In this document: positions 18,121 through 27,129 of the stretch, piece after piece
Numbering within the stretch: the first letter of the stretch is position 1
Layout: each line of letters opens with the position of its first letter
From: JAAYPI01 sp963668615
Lineage (GTDB): Bacteria > Bacteroidota > Bacteroidia > Bacteroidales > Paludibacteraceae
Reading direction: 5' to 3'
Length of the DNA: 64,000 nt
Assembly: GCA_963668615.2 (NCBI GenBank)
Contig: CAXXCL010000001.1
Location: forward strand, 186,001 to 250,000
Program-made: the position numbers and the translations under genes
Notes under the pieces: model-generated
Databases searched by the model: none
Seen by the model: the letters and a program-made list of their open reading frames with translations, nothing else
What the model was told of the DNA's origin: nothing

Positions 18121-19695
18121 ATGAAACTGAAAATCTTTATGAAACGTCTCCTTCCCTGTTCCTGCTTATTCTTTTTTTTATTCATTTTCGGTACAGTAGA
18201 AGCATCAACTGTTTTCTTAGAGTCCTGCGAAACACTTTCCTTTGACCAAAATGTACGTACAGATTGTCAATTTTTGAGAGGCAAAGTACGTTTTAGACAT
18301 GGAAATCTCTTGCTTTACTGTGATACTGCATTCTTTTACGAGAAAAAAAATTCCATTGATGCCTATGGGAATGTCAAAATTGTGCAAGCTGACTCTCTTA
18401 CCATATACGGCAGTCATCTTTTCTATAATGGAAATACAGAAGTCGCCCAAATGAGAAAAAATGTCCGAATGGTGAATCGAAAGATGACATTGACAACAAA
18501 CTTTTTGGACTATGATAAAAAAAATAATGTAGTTCATTATTATAATTCAGGAAAAATGGTTGATAAAGGAGATGTCTTAACCTCCATAGAAGGTAATTAT
18601 TACCCCAAAACGAAGATTTCCACCTTTCAGAAACGTGTTGTTTTAACCAATGAAAAATTCACCCTGAAAACAGATTCTTTGATATATAATTCAGCGACTT
18701 CGTATGCCCAAATTGTTGGTCCGTCAACCATAATATCTGATAGTACAACAATATACGCCGAATCTGGATGGTATAATACGAAAAAAGAAACCGGAAAACT
18801 CACTAAAAAATCATATATTAAACAGCCTCGTGGCAAAAAAATAGTTGGAGACACGATTTATTACGACAAGGTAAGAGGAATAGCCGAAGCTTTTTCACAT
18901 GTTTTATTAACCGATTCTGTTCAACAAATTTCAGTAGGTGGTAATTATGGCAAATTCAACAAGAAAAAAGAAAAAGGATTTATTACACGCCATGCAACAT
19001 TTTACGAACATTCCTCAAAAGACACTTTATTTCTAACTGCAGACACCATTTTTTACCGTACAGATTCAACTATTTCGCATATAAATGCTTGCCACAATGT
19101 TCAATTCTGGCAAAAAGATTTTCAAGGTTTATGTGATTCTTTAGCGTATAATACAAAAGACTCTATCCTAAATATGTATAACTCTCCTATCATTTGGAGC
19201 GATAAAAATCAAATTACAGGAAAAACGATACAAGTATTTTCGAAAAATAGGGGTGTCGAAAGATTCATTGTAGAAGATATGGGCTTCATGCTTTCAAAGG
19301 AAGACACCGCTACATACAACCAAATATCGGGAAAAATGATAACAGGCTATGTAAAAGACAATCACCTATATAAAATTGATGTAGCTGGAAATGCTCAATC
19401 AATCTACTACGTTAAAGACAATCTCAAAGAAGTAGGAACAAACAAAGCAGAAAGTGGTTTCCTAACCATCTATCTCAATAAGAAAAACAAGGTTGAAAAA
19501 ATCGTTATGTATCCACAATCATCAGGCACTATGTTGCCTCCAGCAAAAAAGGACAAAAACCTTGTAACACTAAAAAATATGATTGATTATGAGGATCTTC
19601 GTCCTAAAGACAAGGAAGATATTTACATAAAGAAAAGTAAGATTGCTTTTGATAAAAAGCTAAATCCACAAAAAAAGAAACGAAAAGAAAAATAG
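18121..19695 (+). CDS. OstA/LptA-like organic solvent tolerance protein
   Basis: Periplasmic protein of 524 residues with a signal peptide (about 1-28, ending TVEAS). It contains repeated short beta-strand units characteristic of the OstA/LptA/LptD-N jellyroll: repeating patterns such as 'Y-D-A-x-V-x-G-N-V' (for example IDAYGNVKIVQADS, AYAQIVGPSTI). Family members bind lipopolysaccharide and form the periplasmic bridge for its export. The C terminus is a very Lys-rich tail. It is last in the isomerase operon and is closed by a strong terminator. Bacteroidota OstA-like proteins of this size are longer than LptA and lack the LptD barrel. The exact role is inferred. Confidence 0.85.
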   Translation: MKLKIFMKRLLPCSCLFFFLFIFGTVEASTVFLESCETLSFDQNVRTDCQFLRGKVRFRHGNLLLYCDTAFFYEKKNSIDAYGNVKIVQADSLTIYGSHLFYNGNTEVAQMRKNVRMVNRKMTLTTNFLDYDKKNNVVHYYNSGKMVDKGDVLTSIEGNYYPKTKISTFQKRVVLTNEKFTLKTDSLIYNSATSYAQIVGPSTIISDSTTIYAESGWYNTKKETGKLTKKSYIKQPRGKKIVGDTIYYDKVRGIAEAFSHVLLTDSVQQISVGGNYGKFNKKKEKGFITRHATFYEHSSKDTLFLTADTIFYRTDSTISHINACHNVQFWQKDFQGLCDSLAYNTKDSILNMYNSPIIWSDKNQITGKTIQVFSKNRGVERFIVEDMGFMLSKEDTATYNQISGKMITGYVKDNHLYKIDVAGNAQSIYYVKDNLKEVGTNKAESGFLTIYLNKKNKVEKIVMYPQSSGTMLPPAKKDKNLVTLKNMIDYEDLRPKDKEDIYIKKSKIAFDKKLNPQKKKRKEK

Positions 19696-19700
19696 GCAAT

Positions 19701-19746
19701 AAAAAAGGGATGTTCCACTGGTATAGAACATCCCTTTTATTTTTTA
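19701..19746. terminator. bidirectional terminator between OstA-like and carboxyltransferase genes
   Basis: A 13-base perfect stem (19703-19715 with 19726-19738, GGGATGTTC core) has a 10-base loop, an A-run before it and a T-run after it. It can therefore end both the plus-strand OstA-like unit and the minus-strand carboxyltransferase unit, which converge here. Confidence 0.9.
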
Positions 19747-19767
19747 TTCGAGTAGCCCTCTGATTTT

Positions 19768-21345
19768 TTAATTACTTTTTACTTCATTGCCATAAGCAAT
19801 GGCAACTTTATAGACACCTCCATCTACATTTATGGTTAACGTCTCAGGCAAGGGAGCAGAATGAGCTACAATTGGAGGATTCTTCTTGGCTTTTTCTTTT
19901 GCAAGTTCAGCATTGAAATTAGCCTTTGCTTTTCCTGATTTATAAGCACGGTATTGTTCAGGGTGCATTGCCAACTCAAACAATTCTTCATCGTCTTTTC
20001 CGCAGTCCCACCCTGAGTCTTTCATCTCTTTGCGGAAATCTTCCAATTTGTCAGGAAACAAAGACTGAGGATCACCAGTGAAAAATTCACGATTTTGTTG
20101 TTTTGCCAATTCAACAATCTCAGGAGCAACCTCACCGGGTAATTTACCGGATTTACCTAAAATCATATCCCAAACAACGTCAGGAATCATTGTCCAACGT
20201 TCTTGACCATTTGCCATTTGCATAATATTAAAAATGGCAAGATTCTTTACATATTGAGAATATGGTGTTACCAATGGAGGAAAACCTACTCGTGGCCAAA
20301 CATAAGCAACTTCATCAAACAAACGAATTAACAAATCACCTGTTGTAATTTCAGGTTTTCCTTGTTTCTGAAAAGACTTATTTATAACCGTCAAATTATC
20401 CTTTAAGTCATTCATCAAACTACCCATCATACCGCCCGGAAGTCCTGGACCGATAAGTAGCGATTGTAAACGACGATTTGATTCAGGAATGAAATATCCC
20501 AAGAAATCATCCATAAACTCTTGTGTCAAAGCACGAGCTTTCATATAAGCATCCATATTGATTTCAGGCACTTTGAAACCGGCATCTTTCAACATTTCAC
20601 GCACCATGATTACATCTGCATGCCCTGTTCCCCATGACAGAGGTTCCATTCCAACATCAATGATATCGCATCCTGCCCTACATACCTCAAGAATAGATGC
20701 GGGAGTAAACCCGGGACCTGTTTGTCCGTGATATTGAACTATAATTTGAGGATATTTTGTTTTGATGTAGGATACAATTTTCCCTAATGAAGCGGGTCTT
20801 CCGATACCGGCCATATCTTTTAAGCAGATTTCATCAGCACCATTAGCGATTAATTCATCAGCAAGGTTGCAATAATATTCAACTGTATGAACTTTGGATA
20901 CCGTAATAGACAAAGCTGCCTGAGCAATCATTCCGGCTTCTTTTGCATATTTAATAGAAGCAATGATATTACGAGGATCATTTAATCCGCAAAAAGAACG
21001 TGCGATATCTGTTCCTTGTGCTTTTTTTACTTTATAAAACAATTTACGAACATCTACCGGAACGGGACTCATACGCAACCCGTTTAGAGTACGATCAAGC
21101 AATTGAGTTTGAATTCCGGCTTCTCTGAAAGGTTTACACCATTGACGAACTGCCACGTTAGGATTTTCACCAAACAATAAATTTACCTGTTCAAATCCTC
21201 CTCCATTAGTTTCCACACGAGCAAAACAACCCATATTGATTATTTCGGGAGCTACACGAACCAACTGATCAACCCGTGGCACGTACTTTCCGGCACTTTG
21301 CCACATGTCCCTATATACTAAACAAAACTTGATTTCTCTTTCCAT
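19768..21345 (-). CDS. carboxyltransferase subunit (OadA / pyruvate carboxylase subunit B type), no biotinyl domain
   Basis: Carboxyltransferase that moves CO2 between a 2-oxoacid or acyl-CoA substrate and carrier-bound biotin. The 525 residues begin with the DRD/YRDMWQS-type opening of the HMGL-like TIM barrel. They include the metal and catalytic region with CLKDMAGIGRP near 180-190 and VQYHGQTGPGF near 210-220, followed by the conserved PYC_OADA C-terminal region. Oxaloacetate decarboxylase alpha normally ends in a biotinyl domain with the motif MKM. Here the protein stops after the linker and first strand (near VDGGVYKVAIAYG), and the sequence after the stop does not encode the missing part. 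The carrier must be a separate protein elsewhere. It follows oadG by 23 bases. The substrate is uncertain. Confidence 0.88.
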   Translation of the reverse strand: MEREIKFCLVYRDMWQSAGKYVPRVDQLVRVAPEIINMGCFARVETNGGGFEQVNLLFGENPNVAVRQWCKPFREAGIQTQLLDRTLNGLRMSPVPVDVRKLFYKVKKAQGTDIARSFCGLNDPRNIIASIKYAKEAGMIAQAALSITVSKVHTVEYYCNLADELIANGADEICLKDMAGIGRPASLGKIVSYIKTKYPQIIVQYHGQTGPGFTPASILEVCRAGCDIIDVGMEPLSWGTGHADVIMVREMLKDAGFKVPEINMDAYMKARALTQEFMDDFLGYFIPESNRRLQSLLIGPGLPGGMMGSLMNDLKDNLTVINKSFQKQGKPEITTGDLLIRLFDEVAYVWPRVGFPPLVTPYSQYVKNLAIFNIMQMANGQERWTMIPDVVWDMILGKSGKLPGEVAPEIVELAKQQNREFFTGDPQSLFPDKLEDFRKEMKDSGWDCGKDDEELFELAMHPEQYRAYKSGKAKANFNAELAKEKAKKNPPIVAHSAPLPETLTINVDGGVYKVAIAYGNEVKSN

Positions 21346-21368
21346 TTCTGTTGTTATATTTATTGTTG

Positions 21369-21626
21369 TTATTTAATTTTTTCTATGCCGATTACTCTTC
21401 CTTTATCGTTGGTAATAATACCCACAGCCTGACTAATAACCTCAGCGATAGTAGGGTTAACAACGTTCTGTTGAACGAATTTTTCTTTTTCACTAACAGC
21501 ATCCATTTTTTCTGGTATGTATTTGTTAATAAAGAAAGTCAATCCTTGCGTAATTATTATCAATATCAGAAGTACCACAATTACCCCTATGACCATCAGT
21601 ACTAATGCAAATTCTAAATTTCCCAT
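21369..21626 (-). CDS. OadG-like small membrane subunit of a sodium-pumping decarboxylase
   Basis: An 85-residue protein with one N-terminal membrane helix (about 5-35, rich in Val/Ile/Leu) and a charged, soluble C terminus. This is the layout of OadG/MmdD, which anchors and stabilises the sodium-translocating decarboxylase. I use the ATG at 21626 (MGNLEF), because a longer frame from 21674 adds a non-helical leader unlike the family. It is directly upstream of the carboxyltransferase gene on the same strand. The beta (pump) subunit is not in this window. Confidence 0.78.
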   Translation of the reverse strand: MGNLEFALVLMVIGVIVVLLILIIITQGLTFFINKYIPEKMDAVSEKEKFVQQNVVNPTIAEVISQAVGIITNDKGRVIGIEKIK

Positions 21627-21678
21627 AATGAAATATTTATTGATTTTTAGTTCAAATTCAAGACATAATAACAACTAA

Positions 21679-21686
21679 CAAATCTA
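21679..21686 (-). promoter_or_regulatory. possible oadG promoter -7 box
   Basis: TAGATTTG on the minus strand fits TAnnTTTG and lies 53 bases upstream of the oadG start. The -33 region has no TTTG, so the call is moderate to weak. Confidence 0.35.
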
Positions 21687-21891
21687 GTGTTTTTATTCTA
21701 AAAAATCATATCTCTATTTCTTAATTTATTAAAAAAAGGGGGATGGATTAAAGAAAATGGAAAACAATTATCAAATTTTCTGAGATAGAAATAAATGTAA
21801 CAAAAGAATGGTTAATCTTTTGAAAATGTCGTTTCTTTGCACCTTGAAGAAAGCTGAAAAAGCTAAGGGTTATTCTTAAAATGACTTAAAT

Positions 21892-21921
21892 AAAAAAAGA
21901 AGAGCATAAACTCTCCTTTTT
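21892..21921 (-). terminator. terminator of the tRNA gene
   Basis: Read on the minus strand, GGAGAG-TTTATG-CTCTTC forms a six-pair stem with one G-U pair, extended by flanking A-T pairs and followed by a run of seven T. It lies just downstream of the tRNA 3' end. Confidence 0.6.
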
Positions 21922-21928
21922 CATTTAG

Positions 21929-22002
21929 TGGGCCCACTTGGACTTGAACCAAGGACCTACGGGTTATGAGTCCGGTGCTCTAACCAACTGAGCTATAGGC
22001 CC
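21929..22002 (-). tRNA. tRNA with anticodon CAT (elongator Met or lysidine Ile2)
   Basis: A 74-base cloverleaf on the minus strand. The acceptor GGGCCTA pairs with TGGGCCC (one G-U pair), the D arm is AGCTCAGTTGGTTAGAGC, the anticodon loop is CTCATAA with anticodon CAT, and the T arm contains TTGGTTCAAGTCCAA. The discriminator base is A and CCA is not encoded. CAT tRNAs are initiator Met, elongator Met or Ile2. The A-rich initiator features (three G-C pairs below the anticodon, an unpaired first base) are absent. C4-G69 and C5-G68 are present, pairs reported as TilS determinants of Ile2 in E. coli, so Ile2 is quite possible. It is a single-gene unit with its own promoter and terminator. Confidence 0.93.
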
Positions 22003-22040
22003 GAAACAAAATTAATTGTCCACTTCCTAAGAAGCGGAGA

Positions 22041-22072
22041 CAAAGGTAATTTTTTTTTTGAAAATCGACAAA
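22041..22072 (-). promoter_or_regulatory. tRNA promoter, -7 and -33 elements
   Basis: On the minus strand TTTG (22069-22072), a 20-base spacer and TACCTTTG (22041-22048) match the Bacteroidota consensus TTTG-N19/20-TAnnTTTG. The -7 box is 38 bases upstream of the tRNA 5' end. Confidence 0.65.
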
Positions 22073-22086
22073 TTTTACATCAAAAT

Positions 22087-22701
22087 ATGCTGAAAAATAT
22101 AGTTTTTGACATGGGCGGAGTCCTTATTGATTTGAATAAGCAGGCTTGCATCAATGCTTTTAAAAAGTTGGGATTTGAGGATGTGGAAAATTTTATTGGT
22201 GAATATGTTCAGGCTGATTTTTTCCTCCAATTAGAAAGGGGTACCATTAGCCCCGAGAAATTTTACGCAATAATAAGGAAAAAAATAAAGAAAAATATTG
22301 ATGATGAAAAAATAAAAGAAGCATGGTTTGCCTTCTTATTAGATATTCCACAAAAAAAATTGGATTTACTCCTTGAACTGAGAAAAAGCTACAAAGTGTT
22401 TATGCTTAGCAATACCAATGCCATACATTTTCCGGAAATAAAACGCAGGTATTTTGAAAAGGGCGGACATAATTTGTCTGATTATTTTGAAAAATGTTAC
22501 TTGTCTTACGAGATACACCAAAACAAACCGGCAAAAGAAATATTTGATTTTATGATTCAAGACTCCGGCATTCATCCTCAAGAAAGTTTGTTTATTGATG
22601 ATGGAAAGACGAATATCGAAATGGCTAAAGAATTAAAATTTCAGACGTATTTGGCAAAAGAACGAGAAGACTTTTCCCATTTGTTCGTATCTTTGCTCTA
22701 G
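22087..22701 (+). CDS. HAD-family phosphatase
   Basis: Haloacid-dehalogenase-like hydrolase, subfamily IA, 204 residues. Motif I is FDMGGVLIDL (nucleophile D9), motif II is MLSNTN near 102-107, motif III is a Lys in NKPAKEIFD near 145, and motif IV is FIDDGKTN near 166-173. The second acid of the usual DxD motif is Gly, as in the YihX-like sugar-phosphate phosphatases. The cap is the small helical type. It lies 25 bases upstream of ribF in the same direction. The substrate is unknown; a link to flavin nucleotide dephosphorylation is possible but rests only on position. Confidence 0.85.
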   Translation: MLKNIVFDMGGVLIDLNKQACINAFKKLGFEDVENFIGEYVQADFFLQLERGTISPEKFYAIIRKKIKKNIDDEKIKEAWFAFLLDIPQKKLDLLLELRKSYKVFMLSNTNAIHFPEIKRRYFEKGGHNLSDYFEKCYLSYEIHQNKPAKEIFDFMIQDSGIHPQESLFIDDGKTNIEMAKELKFQTYLAKEREDFSHLFVSLL

Positions 22702-22726
22702 TTTTATATTATTGAGCAATAAAAGA

Positions 22727-23656
22727 ATGAAAATCATAACCGAAATACCTTCTGATATTTTCCAAAATTCTGCCGTAACAGTTGGCTTTTTTGATGGGGT
22801 GCACAAGGGTCATGTTGCTCTTTTATCGAGATTAAAAAGAGAAGCTACCCTACGGCATTTGCAATCGGTTGTAGTTACCTTCCGTGCACACCCAAGAGAA
22901 ACCTTACAGACAAGTTACATTCCTCAATTATTAAACACGCAAAAAGACCGCCTATCTCTTTTGGAAAAACAAGGCGTTGATATTTGTGTCATGTTACCTT
23001 TTACAAAAAAGTTTGCCCAACTGACCTCAACCGAGTTCATCAAAGAAATTCTTTTTGAGGCTTTACATACTAAATATTTGTTGGTAGGATACGATCACCA
23101 TTTTGGTTCTGATGCACAAAAAAACAGCTTTGAAACCTATAAATCTTATGGCAACACACTTGGAATAGAAGTAGAAGAAGAAGGTGCTTATTGGGAAAAT
23201 AATGTTTGTATAAGTTCGTCTCTTATCCGCCGGGAGATATTGCAAGGAAATATTACTGCCGTAAGCGATTATCTTGGATACAATTATTTTTTGGAAGGCA
23301 CTGTGGTTAAAGGTTTTCAAATAGGTAGAACGATAGGATTTCCCACTGCTAATCTAAAAATATCGGATATGCACTTACTAATTCCGATGGACGGAGTATA
23401 TGCCGTTTTTGTAGAAATTAAAGGCAAAAAATACAAAGGAATGGCAAACATTGGTTCTCGGCCTACTTTTAATGAAAATAACGAAAAGACCATTGAAGTT
23501 AACATTCTAGAGTTCAACCAAAATATTTATGAACAACAAATTAAAGTTTATTTCATCGCATTCCTCCGAAAAGAGGTGAAATTTACTAGCAAAGAAGCTC
23601 TAACTATTCAACTTTCCTCAGACCGAGAAAAAGTAAGAAAAATATTAGTTAATTGA
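22727..23656 (+). CDS. ribF: bifunctional riboflavin kinase / FAD synthetase
   Basis: Phosphorylates riboflavin to FMN and adenylates FMN to FAD. The protein has 309 residues from the ATG at 22727; an in-frame TTG at 22712 would add five residues and is less likely. The N-terminal FAD synthetase domain shows VGFFDGVHKGH near 20-30 and the ISSSLIRR block near 163-170. The riboflavin kinase domain follows, with GRTIGFPTANL near 200-210 and NIGSRPTF near 243-250. Complete length. It supplies flavin for flavoproteins such as the SdhA homologue in this window. Confidence 0.95.
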   Translation: MKIITEIPSDIFQNSAVTVGFFDGVHKGHVALLSRLKREATLRHLQSVVVTFRAHPRETLQTSYIPQLLNTQKDRLSLLEKQGVDICVMLPFTKKFAQLTSTEFIKEILFEALHTKYLLVGYDHHFGSDAQKNSFETYKSYGNTLGIEVEEEGAYWENNVCISSSLIRREILQGNITAVSDYLGYNYFLEGTVVKGFQIGRTIGFPTANLKISDMHLLIPMDGVYAVFVEIKGKKYKGMANIGSRPTFNENNEKTIEVNILEFNQNIYEQQIKVYFIAFLRKEVKFTSKEALTIQLSSDREKVRKILVN

Positions 23657-23661
23657 ATTTT

Positions 23662-25125
23662 CTACTTTTTTCGAGGAGCATTAGCCAATACTATTTTCAA
23701 AAATCCCCAAAATCTTTCTACACTACCTATATCGACCTTTTCATTGGGCGAATGAGGGTATTTAATAGTCGGTCCAAAAGAAATCATATCCAGACACGGA
23801 TACTTACTTCCAATAATTCCACACTCCAACCCGGCATGTATAGTTTTTGTCTGAGATTCTCTTCCAAAAACAGACACATATTTTTCTTGTGCAATAGAAA
23901 GAATTTCAGAACAGGACTCGGGCATCCATCCTTCATAATTTCCGAAAACATTGATTTTTGCACCAGCCAACGAAAAAGCACTTTCTATCATCGACCGCAC
24001 TTCTCCTTTCATTGATTCCAATACACTTCGAACAAGAAATTCGACTGTCACATTTGTTTCCATGGTTTTTATAATACCCAAGTTCGAGGAAGTTTCTACC
24101 GAATCTCTTAAATTTGGCATGTAACGATAAACACCATTAGGTACTGCAACAACAGCATTTATAAGATCATCCTGAACAAATTCAGGGAATAATCCATCGG
24201 GGATTTCTGTTGGTTCAACTGTTAAATTCAACGTTGGTTCTATGGTGCTATATTCTGTTTTATATATTTCCAGAAATTCCTGTGTAACATCAAATAAATC
24301 ATCTTCACCACCTTTAGGTATAGTTATAACAGCAAAAGATTCTCTTGGAATAGCATTTACAACATCGCCTCCTTCAACGAAAGCTAATCTTGCTTCGAAA
24401 TCGCATACCAACGTTTTCAGAAAATGAAAAAGTAATTTATTGGCATTAGCCAGTTGTAAGTGTATATCTATTCCTGAATGACCGCCTTGTAATCCCACAA
24501 CAGCTATTTTAAAAGCATTATCCCCTACCGGTACAGATTGCTTTTCAAAAGGAAAATTACATTCAACCCTTACGGCACCGCAACATCCTACAATCAATTC
24601 ATGTTCATCCTCGGAATCCAAATTGAGCAAAATATCCCCTTTCAAAACATCGTCAGCCAAGGCGAAAGCACCATTCATACCATTTTCTTCATCGACAGTA
24701 AACAGAGCTTCAATATTACCATGTGGTAAGCTTTTTTGCTCTAAAACGCTCAATATAGCAGCCACCCCAATACCATTATCAGCACCAAGAGTAGTCCCAC
24801 TGGCTGTAAGCCAATTTTCTTGTATTAGTAAAGAAATAGGGTCTTTGGTAAAATCGTGAACAGTCCCTTCATTTTTTTGAGGCACCATATCCATGTGACT
24901 TTGCAAAATAATTGTTTTGCAATTTTCATATCCTAGTGTAGCAGGTTTTCTTATGATAATATTGTTTGCTTTGTCTCGCAAGGTTTCAAGTCCCAATTTT
25001 TTACCAAAATTCTCTATAAAATCGGCGACTTCCTGCATACATCCCGATGGACGAGGTATTTGGCTAAGTTTATAAAAGTTCCTCCAAATATCTTCTTTCA
25101 ATAAATCTGACATGGTCAAGTTCAT
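23662..25125 (-). CDS. pepD: aminoacyl-histidine dipeptidase (PepD, M20 family)
   Basis: Cytosolic zinc dipeptidase with broad specificity, including Xaa-His dipeptides. The protein has 487 residues, the usual PepD length. Metal and catalytic motifs are QSHMDMVPQ (near 80), TLGADNGIGVA (near 118), DEENGMNGA (catalytic Glu, near 148) and LNLDSEDE (near 170); the late HAGLECGIIG block completes the site. An ATG at 25113 (MSDLL) is an equally plausible start. It lies six bases downstream of dnaG and is probably cotranscribed with it. Confidence 0.94.
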   Translation of the reverse strand: MNLTMSDLLKEDIWRNFYKLSQIPRPSGCMQEVADFIENFGKKLGLETLRDKANNIIIRKPATLGYENCKTIILQSHMDMVPQKNEGTVHDFTKDPISLLIQENWLTASGTTLGADNGIGVAAILSVLEQKSLPHGNIEALFTVDEENGMNGAFALADDVLKGDILLNLDSEDEHELIVGCCGAVRVECNFPFEKQSVPVGDNAFKIAVVGLQGGHSGIDIHLQLANANKLLFHFLKTLVCDFEARLAFVEGGDVVNAIPRESFAVITIPKGGEDDLFDVTQEFLEIYKTEYSTIEPTLNLTVEPTEIPDGLFPEFVQDDLINAVVAVPNGVYRYMPNLRDSVETSSNLGIIKTMETNVTVEFLVRSVLESMKGEVRSMIESAFSLAGAKINVFGNYEGWMPESCSEILSIAQEKYVSVFGRESQTKTIHAGLECGIIGSKYPCLDMISFGPTIKYPHSPNEKVDIGSVERFWGFLKIVLANAPRKK

Positions 25126-25131
25126 GGTATA

Positions 25132-27108
25132 TTATATTTTTAAAACGGTCCTTTCACCAGAGTGTTTTGCCAAAATTTGGCGAATTTGGTTCAATTCGGT
25201 CTGTTGCTTTAATAATTTTGTTATAGTTTCCTCATCGCCCTCATTTTGGGCATCTTTTATCTTTTTAGTGAGTTCGTTATAATAATGTGTTATTACCTTG
25301 TCTTTATATTCTACTAAAATCTTAGGAATAAGGATTTCCAACCTATCTCCCTCGTTTTCAAACTGTTTATATTTTTTATGAATACTACTCAATGTGTATT
25401 TTTCAGTAGTGATATCAAAAACATATTTACGAATTTCAGAATCGGGATGATTTAAGAAATAATGTTCCATATTATTATTTTCATCACTTATAATAGCTCT
25501 TATTTCTTCAATTATCTTTTTATGCAAGGGATACTCCAAAGAAATATTATCTACTATCATATCACTAGAAATAAAATCAAAAACAGACATCGTAATCGAA
25601 TTCCCATTCTCGTCTTGAATATGAAGTATCTGTTTTCCATACCGAATAATGCAACGAAGTATATTTTGTTCTTGTAAATAGGCAAAAGGTTTCTCTTCTT
25701 TAGCTAAAACCGCCGATTCCGTTTTCGGAGCTTCACGAGAGACCTGACTAGTCGAATCCTCTTGATAATCGCTTGTCTGTATTTTTAACTCTTTTTTTAA
25801 GGAGGATGTTCTCCGTATTTTACTTACCTCGGCAATTAGGACATCCTCTCCTATTTCAAATCTTTTGGCACATTCTTTTATATAGACAGAACGCATAATA
25901 TTATCCGGAATAATCGCTATACTTTGCACGATATCCGTAATTAGGTGAGCTTTTTTAGCCACATCCTTGCCGGCTTCTTCAAGTAATAATTGCGACTTAA
26001 AATGAATAAAATCCGTTTGATGTTTATTGATATACTCTATAAAGTCAACGGCATTTTGCTGTTTAGCAAAAGAATCAGGGTCTTCTCCATTCGGGAGTAA
26101 AACTACTTTGACATTTATACCTTCTTCCAGCAACAAATCAATCCCCCTAATAGACGCTTTTATTCCTGCTGCATCTCCATCATACAAAACAGTAATATTG
26201 GATGTGAAACGATGAATCAGTCGAATTTGCGGAGGCGTTAAGGCTGTTCCCGACGAAGCTACAACATTTTCAATACCTGCCTGAAACATTGATAAAACAT
26301 CCGTATATCCTTCCACCAAAAAACAGCAATCATTTTTTACAATACTTTGTTTGGCAAAATAAATGCCATACAACTCATTACTTTTATGATAAATTTCAGA
26401 TTCAGGAGAGTTAACATACTTAGCTGTCTTTTCGTCAGTCTTTAAGATTCTTCCACCAAAGGCCACTATTTTACCGGAAATAGAATGAACGGGAAACATC
26501 ACTCGTCCTCTGAACCTATCGGCTATTTTGCCATCATTCCGTTCGGCACACAAACCTGTCTTTAGTAAGAATTCCTTTTTATAGCCCTCAGATTGAGCCG
26601 TATCCGCTAAAGCATTGTATTTTTCGAGGCTATACCCAAGTCCAAATTTCCGAATAATGTCATCCTGAAAACCGCGTTCCTTGAAATACGACATTCCAAC
26701 ACTTCTTCCCTCATCATCTTTCCAAAGAATTTCACTAAAATAATTTTGTGCAAAAGCATTAAGGATAAACATACTATCTCTATCATTTCGCTTTTGCAAT
26801 TCTTCTTGCGAAACCTCTTTTTCGACTATTTCAATGTTGTATTTTTTAGCTAAATATCGGAGTGCATCATAAAAAGACAGGTGTTCATGCTCCATAATAA
26901 AGTTAACAGGAGAACCACCTTTCCCACAGCCAAAACATTTACAAATATTTTTCGCAGGAGAAACCGTAAACGATGGCGTTTTTTCATCGTGAAAAGGGCA
27001 CAATCCGATAAGATTTACACCACGTTTCCGTAATGAAACGAAATCTTCCACGACATCAGCTATTTGAGCCGTGTTTATTATTCTGTCTATGGTGGATTGG
27101 TCTATCAT
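25132..27108 (-). CDS. dnaG: DNA primase DnaG
   Basis: Synthesises RNA primers for replication. The protein has 658 residues from the ATG at 27108 (MIDQSTID), the standard family start; the longer frame from 27132 adds a leader that overlaps the promoter box. The N-terminal zinc ribbon has the CPFH...CFGC ligands (near 38-66). The central catalytic region includes the EGYTDVLSM Toprim motif and DGDAAG. The C-terminal helicase-binding region is poorly conserved, as expected. The usual partner genes rpsU and rpoD are absent here. Confidence 0.95.
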   Translation of the reverse strand: MIDQSTIDRIINTAQIADVVEDFVSLRKRGVNLIGLCPFHDEKTPSFTVSPAKNICKCFGCGKGGSPVNFIMEHEHLSFYDALRYLAKKYNIEIVEKEVSQEELQKRNDRDSMFILNAFAQNYFSEILWKDDEGRSVGMSYFKERGFQDDIIRKFGLGYSLEKYNALADTAQSEGYKKEFLLKTGLCAERNDGKIADRFRGRVMFPVHSISGKIVAFGGRILKTDEKTAKYVNSPESEIYHKSNELYGIYFAKQSIVKNDCCFLVEGYTDVLSMFQAGIENVVASSGTALTPPQIRLIHRFTSNITVLYDGDAAGIKASIRGIDLLLEEGINVKVVLLPNGEDPDSFAKQQNAVDFIEYINKHQTDFIHFKSQLLLEEAGKDVAKKAHLITDIVQSIAIIPDNIMRSVYIKECAKRFEIGEDVLIAEVSKIRRTSSLKKELKIQTSDYQEDSTSQVSREAPKTESAVLAKEEKPFAYLQEQNILRCIIRYGKQILHIQDENGNSITMSVFDFISSDMIVDNISLEYPLHKKIIEEIRAIISDENNNMEHYFLNHPDSEIRKYVFDITTEKYTLSSIHKKYKQFENEGDRLEILIPKILVEYKDKVITHYYNELTKKIKDAQNEGDEETITKLLKQQTELNQIRQILAKHSGERTVLKI

Positions 27109-27129
27109 TTTTATAACTATAAGTGAACA

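Noticed and set aside
21840..21921. Possible small RNA on the plus strand upstream of the tRNA terminator
   Set aside because: A TTTG-rich stretch near 21823-21840 does not form a proper -33/-7 pair, and the hairpin is better formed on the minus strand as the tRNA terminator.
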